From positions 1,228,001-1,292,000 of the forward strand of contig NZ_CP090003.1 of assembly GCF_021390195.1 (NCBI RefSeq): a stretch of 64,000 nucleotides of DNA, in the 5' to 3' direction. The translations under genes were made by a program, and so were the position numbers. The DNA comes from Flagellimonas sp. CMM7 (GTDB taxonomy: Bacteria; Bacteroidota; Bacteroidia; Flavobacteriales; Flavobacteriaceae). Shown in pieces: positions 61,681 through 64,000 of this stretch. Below the pieces are notes generated by a model that was not told the origin of the DNA, did no database searches, and saw nothing but the letters and a program-made list of their open reading frames with translations. The stretch's first letter is position 1. The number at the start of each line of letters is the position of its first letter.

Positions 61681-63258
61681 ATGCAACTACCAAAAATATT
61701 TCATTTTGGCGAACATCATCTAACTGCAAGTATTGCTTTAGGCATTGCCAAAAGTTCGGTCAAAGGAATAATATCACCGGATTATCTCAAGAAAATAGAA
61801 GAGAGTAATCTTCGTGTTCAAAATATCGTTGCCAAAGGTGATACCGTTTATGGTATCAATACAGGCTTCGGACCTTTATGCAATACCAAAATTTCCAAGG
61901 AGGATACTAAAATTCTTCAATCTAATATTCTACAAAGTCATAGTGTTGGAGTGGGAAAACCCATATCTGAACAACTTGCCAAACTGATGCTTATCTTAAA
62001 AATACATGCACTTGCAAAAGGATATTCGGGTATCGCGGTTGACACCATCAAAAGAATGCTTTGGCATTTGGAACATGATGCCATTCCGGTAGTTCCATCA
62101 CAAGGTTCTGTGGGAGCATCTGGAGACTTGGCCCCTCTCTCTCATTTATTTCTTCCACTAATAGGACTGGGCAAAGTAAATTACAAAGGTGAAACCATTA
62201 CTACCGATCAGCTATTTAAGAAAACCGGACTTCAATCTTTGGGACTTGGTCCAAAGGAAGGTTTGGCGCTCATCAACGGCACACAATTCATTGCTGCACA
62301 CGGCGTTTTGGTCTTGCAAAAATTGCAGTATTGCCTAAGACATGCCGATATTATTGGAGCTATGATGCTGGAAGGGCTTCAAGGCTCTATGAGACCTTTC
62401 CATGAGGAACTGCATGCCCTTCGACCCTTTAAAGGCAATCAACATGTGGCCGGAAGAATACGAACACTGCTCCAAAGTTCCGAAATTTTGGAAGACCATA
62501 TCGACTGTGAACGAGTCCAAGATCCTTACTCGCTTCGTTGCATGCCTCAAGTACATGGTGCATCTAGGAATACCTGGTTGCACTTAAAAGAACTATTGGA
62601 AGTGGAACTTAATTCTGTTACTGACAATCCAGTAATCATCAATGATGAGTTGACCATAAGTGGAGGTAATTTTCACGGACAGCCCTTGGCCATGGCTTTG
62701 GACTACGCAGCACTGGCAGCTTCAGAATTAGGGAGCATTTCGGACCGAAGAATCTATTTGGCACTCGAAGGAAATAGTCCAGGAGTCCCTAAATTGTTGA
62801 TGGAGGATACTGGAATCAATTCTGGATACATGATTTTACAATACACCACGGCAGCATTGGCCAGTGAAAATAAAAGTCTATGTTTTCCGGCGAGCGCGGA
62901 TAGCATCCCAACCTCTTTAGGACAAGAAGATCATGTGAGCATGGGGTCTATAAGTGGAAGAAAAGCACTTCAGATCATAGAAAATGTAGAAAAGATATTA
63001 GCTATTGAGCTGTTAACCGCCGCTCAAGCCTTTGAATTCAGAAAACCTTTAAAATCGGGGGTGGTATTGGATGAAATTCATAAATTCATAAGAACCAAAG
63101 TCACCTTTGCAGATAGCGATCGTGTTTTTGCTGATGATATTGAAAAAGGAATAGAAACCATTCAAAAAGGTGAAATTATTGCACTGGTAGAACAAACCAT
63201 GAAAGTAAAAAACCTTCAATGGAACGCTCCTTATCTGGAAGAATTTGAAACATACTAA
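61681..63258 (+). CDS. hutH: Histidine ammonia-lyase
   Basis: About 525 residues from the ATG at 61681; an upstream TTG at 61630 lies in the promoter and is rejected. The MIO prosthetic group forms from A146-S147-G148 in VGASGDLAPLSH. The catalytic Tyr is Y57 in VYGINTGFGPL. ALINGTQ, VQDPYSLRCMPQVHG and SGGNFHGQPLA are conserved active-site segments. It deaminates histidine to urocanate in the cytoplasm. hutI follows 3 nt downstream, showing a hut operon. Confidence 0.96.
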   Translation: MQLPKIFHFGEHHLTASIALGIAKSSVKGIISPDYLKKIEESNLRVQNIVAKGDTVYGINTGFGPLCNTKISKEDTKILQSNILQSHSVGVGKPISEQLAKLMLILKIHALAKGYSGIAVDTIKRMLWHLEHDAIPVVPSQGSVGASGDLAPLSHLFLPLIGLGKVNYKGETITTDQLFKKTGLQSLGLGPKEGLALINGTQFIAAHGVLVLQKLQYCLRHADIIGAMMLEGLQGSMRPFHEELHALRPFKGNQHVAGRIRTLLQSSEILEDHIDCERVQDPYSLRCMPQVHGASRNTWLHLKELLEVELNSVTDNPVIINDELTISGGNFHGQPLAMALDYAALAASELGSISDRRIYLALEGNSPGVPKLLMEDTGINSGYMILQYTTAALASENKSLCFPASADSIPTSLGQEDHVSMGSISGRKALQIIENVEKILAIELLTAAQAFEFRKPLKSGVVLDEIHKFIRTKVTFADSDRVFADDIEKGIETIQKGEIIALVEQTMKVKNLQWNAPYLEEFETY

Positions 63259-63261
63259 CAC

Positions 63262-64000
63262 ATGAGCAAACCACTATTAATAGGTCCATTTACACAACTG
63301 CTTCCAATGTCAGGTTTACCCTTTAAAGGAGCGTTGTCTGATGAGCAATTGGTAATCATTGAAAATGGGGGCATTCTTATTTCCGATGGAAAAGTCATGG
63401 AAGTTGGTGTTTTTGAAGATTTAAAGTCTGATGCTGTCGATATCCACCATATTGAAGGGCAACATGTTTGTCTTCCAGGGTTTGTAGATTCCCATACCCA
63501 TATCTGTTTTGGTGGCTCGCGGGCCAAGGATTACGCCTTTAGAAATTCTGGGAAAACTTACTTAGAAATTGCAAAAGCGGGTGGTGGCATCTGGGATACC
63601 GTAACACAGACTCGAAAAGCTTCCCAAGAAGATTTAACTGAAGGTATTGTTTCAAGAAGCAAAACCCATTTAGAAAATGGTACAACAACGATAGAAGTAA
63701 AAAGTGGTTATGGCCTTTCAATTGATGAGGAACTCAAAATGCTAAGGGCCATCAAACAAGCAGAGAAAAAAACACAAGCAGATTTAGTGGCAACATGTTT
63801 GGCCGCCCACATGAAACCAAAAGATTGGAATAGCGACAAAAATTATCTGGAAGAAATCGCCTCACAACTGTTCCCTATATTAAAATCAGAAGGACTTAGC
63901 AATCGGATTGATGCTTTTATTGAAGAAAGCGCATTTTCTACTCTAGAGATAGCACCCTATTTTAAGAAAGCTAAAGCAATGGGATTTGATATCACCGTAC
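63262..64000 (+). CDS. hutI: Imidazolonepropionase (3' end outside window)
   Basis: The frame from the ATG at 63262 stays open to the window end (about 246 residues of ~410). LPGFVDSHTHICFGGSRAKD contains the amidohydrolase His-x-His metal pair. YLEIAKAGGGIWDTVTQTR and TTIEVKSGYGLSIDEE are HutI signatures, and TCLAAHMKP follows with a further metal His. It hydrolyses imidazolone-5-propionate to N-formimino-glutamate, two steps after HutH. The intervening hutU and the downstream gene are not in the window. Confidence 0.95.
   Translation, partial: MSKPLLIGPFTQLLPMSGLPFKGALSDEQLVIIENGGILISDGKVMEVGVFEDLKSDAVDIHHIEGQHVCLPGFVDSHTHICFGGSRAKDYAFRNSGKTYLEIAKAGGGIWDTVTQTRKASQEDLTEGIVSRSKTHLENGTTTIEVKSGYGLSIDEELKMLRAIKQAEKKTQADLVATCLAAHMKPKDWNSDKNYLEEIASQLFPILKSEGLSNRIDAFIEESAFSTLEIAPYFKKAKAMGFDITV

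Noticed and set aside
1..64000. CRISPR arrays, rRNA genes, prophage, insertion-sequence transposases or integrases.
   Set aside because: Looked for throughout; no regularly spaced short repeats, rRNA-like sequence or recombinase/transposase motifs were seen.

Overview
The window reads as chromosome of a marine Flavobacteriaceae-type bacterium (Bacteroidetes). This is inferred from the low G+C and A/T-rich spacers, starts mostly without a Shine-Dalgarno sequence, a perfect TAnnTTTG -7 element before a tRNA gene, a TonB-dependent receptor with an N-terminal carboxypeptidase-regulatory-like domain, and families common in this group (LruC, DUF4407, DUF4230, H-NOX and FIST sensors). The species cannot be named from the sequence.

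Layout. 2-2817 (+): 3' end of an RND efflux pump, then an overlapping membrane nucleotide cyclase and a small K+-channel-like protein. 2997-5802: accessory block with a frameshifted gene remnant, a GNAT acetyltransferase and a serine beta-lactamase-like lipoprotein. Each is followed by an imperfect palindrome opening with a TGTATAA- or TGTATAT-type motif, and a 237-bp direct repeat (one mismatch, exactly 900 bp apart) flanks the GNAT gene. 6122-7354 (-): orphan protein. 7469-18656 (+): TonB receptor, then an eight-part hydantoin-type module of HyuA, HyuB, Asp/Glu/hydantoin racemase, cupin, NCS1 permease, DUF917 protein and a second short HyuA-like protein. 19094-19175: tRNA-Leu(UAG) with promoter and terminator. 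19271-23563 (+): M20 dipeptidase, DUF4407 protein and a second beta-lactamase-like lipoprotein with a palindromic tail.

23812-46832 (mostly -) is a large exopolysaccharide locus. It holds dTDP-rhamnose synthesis (rmlBACD), UDP-glucuronate and UDP-xylose synthesis (Ugd, Uxs), at least five glycosyltransferases, an acyltransferase, a Wzy-like polymerase, a Wzx-like flippase, a Wzc-like polysaccharide co-polymerase with an eroded kinase domain, a short TolC-like protein, and a WcaJ/PglC-type initiating transferase fused to a degenerate receiver domain, led by a stand-alone response regulator. A REC-histidine kinase is inserted on the opposite strand. 47122-55010 (-) is a signalling cluster next to it: H-NOX haem sensor, multi-PAS kinase, FIST protein (the family of NosP NO sensors), second kinase, Hpt, LytTR regulator, STAS protein, glycosyltransferase and a CheY-like regulator. 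I infer that gas (NO) sensing controls polysaccharide or biofilm output.

55145-60673 is mostly housekeeping (YjbR, Dabb, DUF4230, cyclase family, HemW, RuvC, TonB-like lipoprotein, DUF456, nitroreductase). The window ends with a LysR gene divergent from hutH-hutI (histidine degradation); hutI runs off the end.
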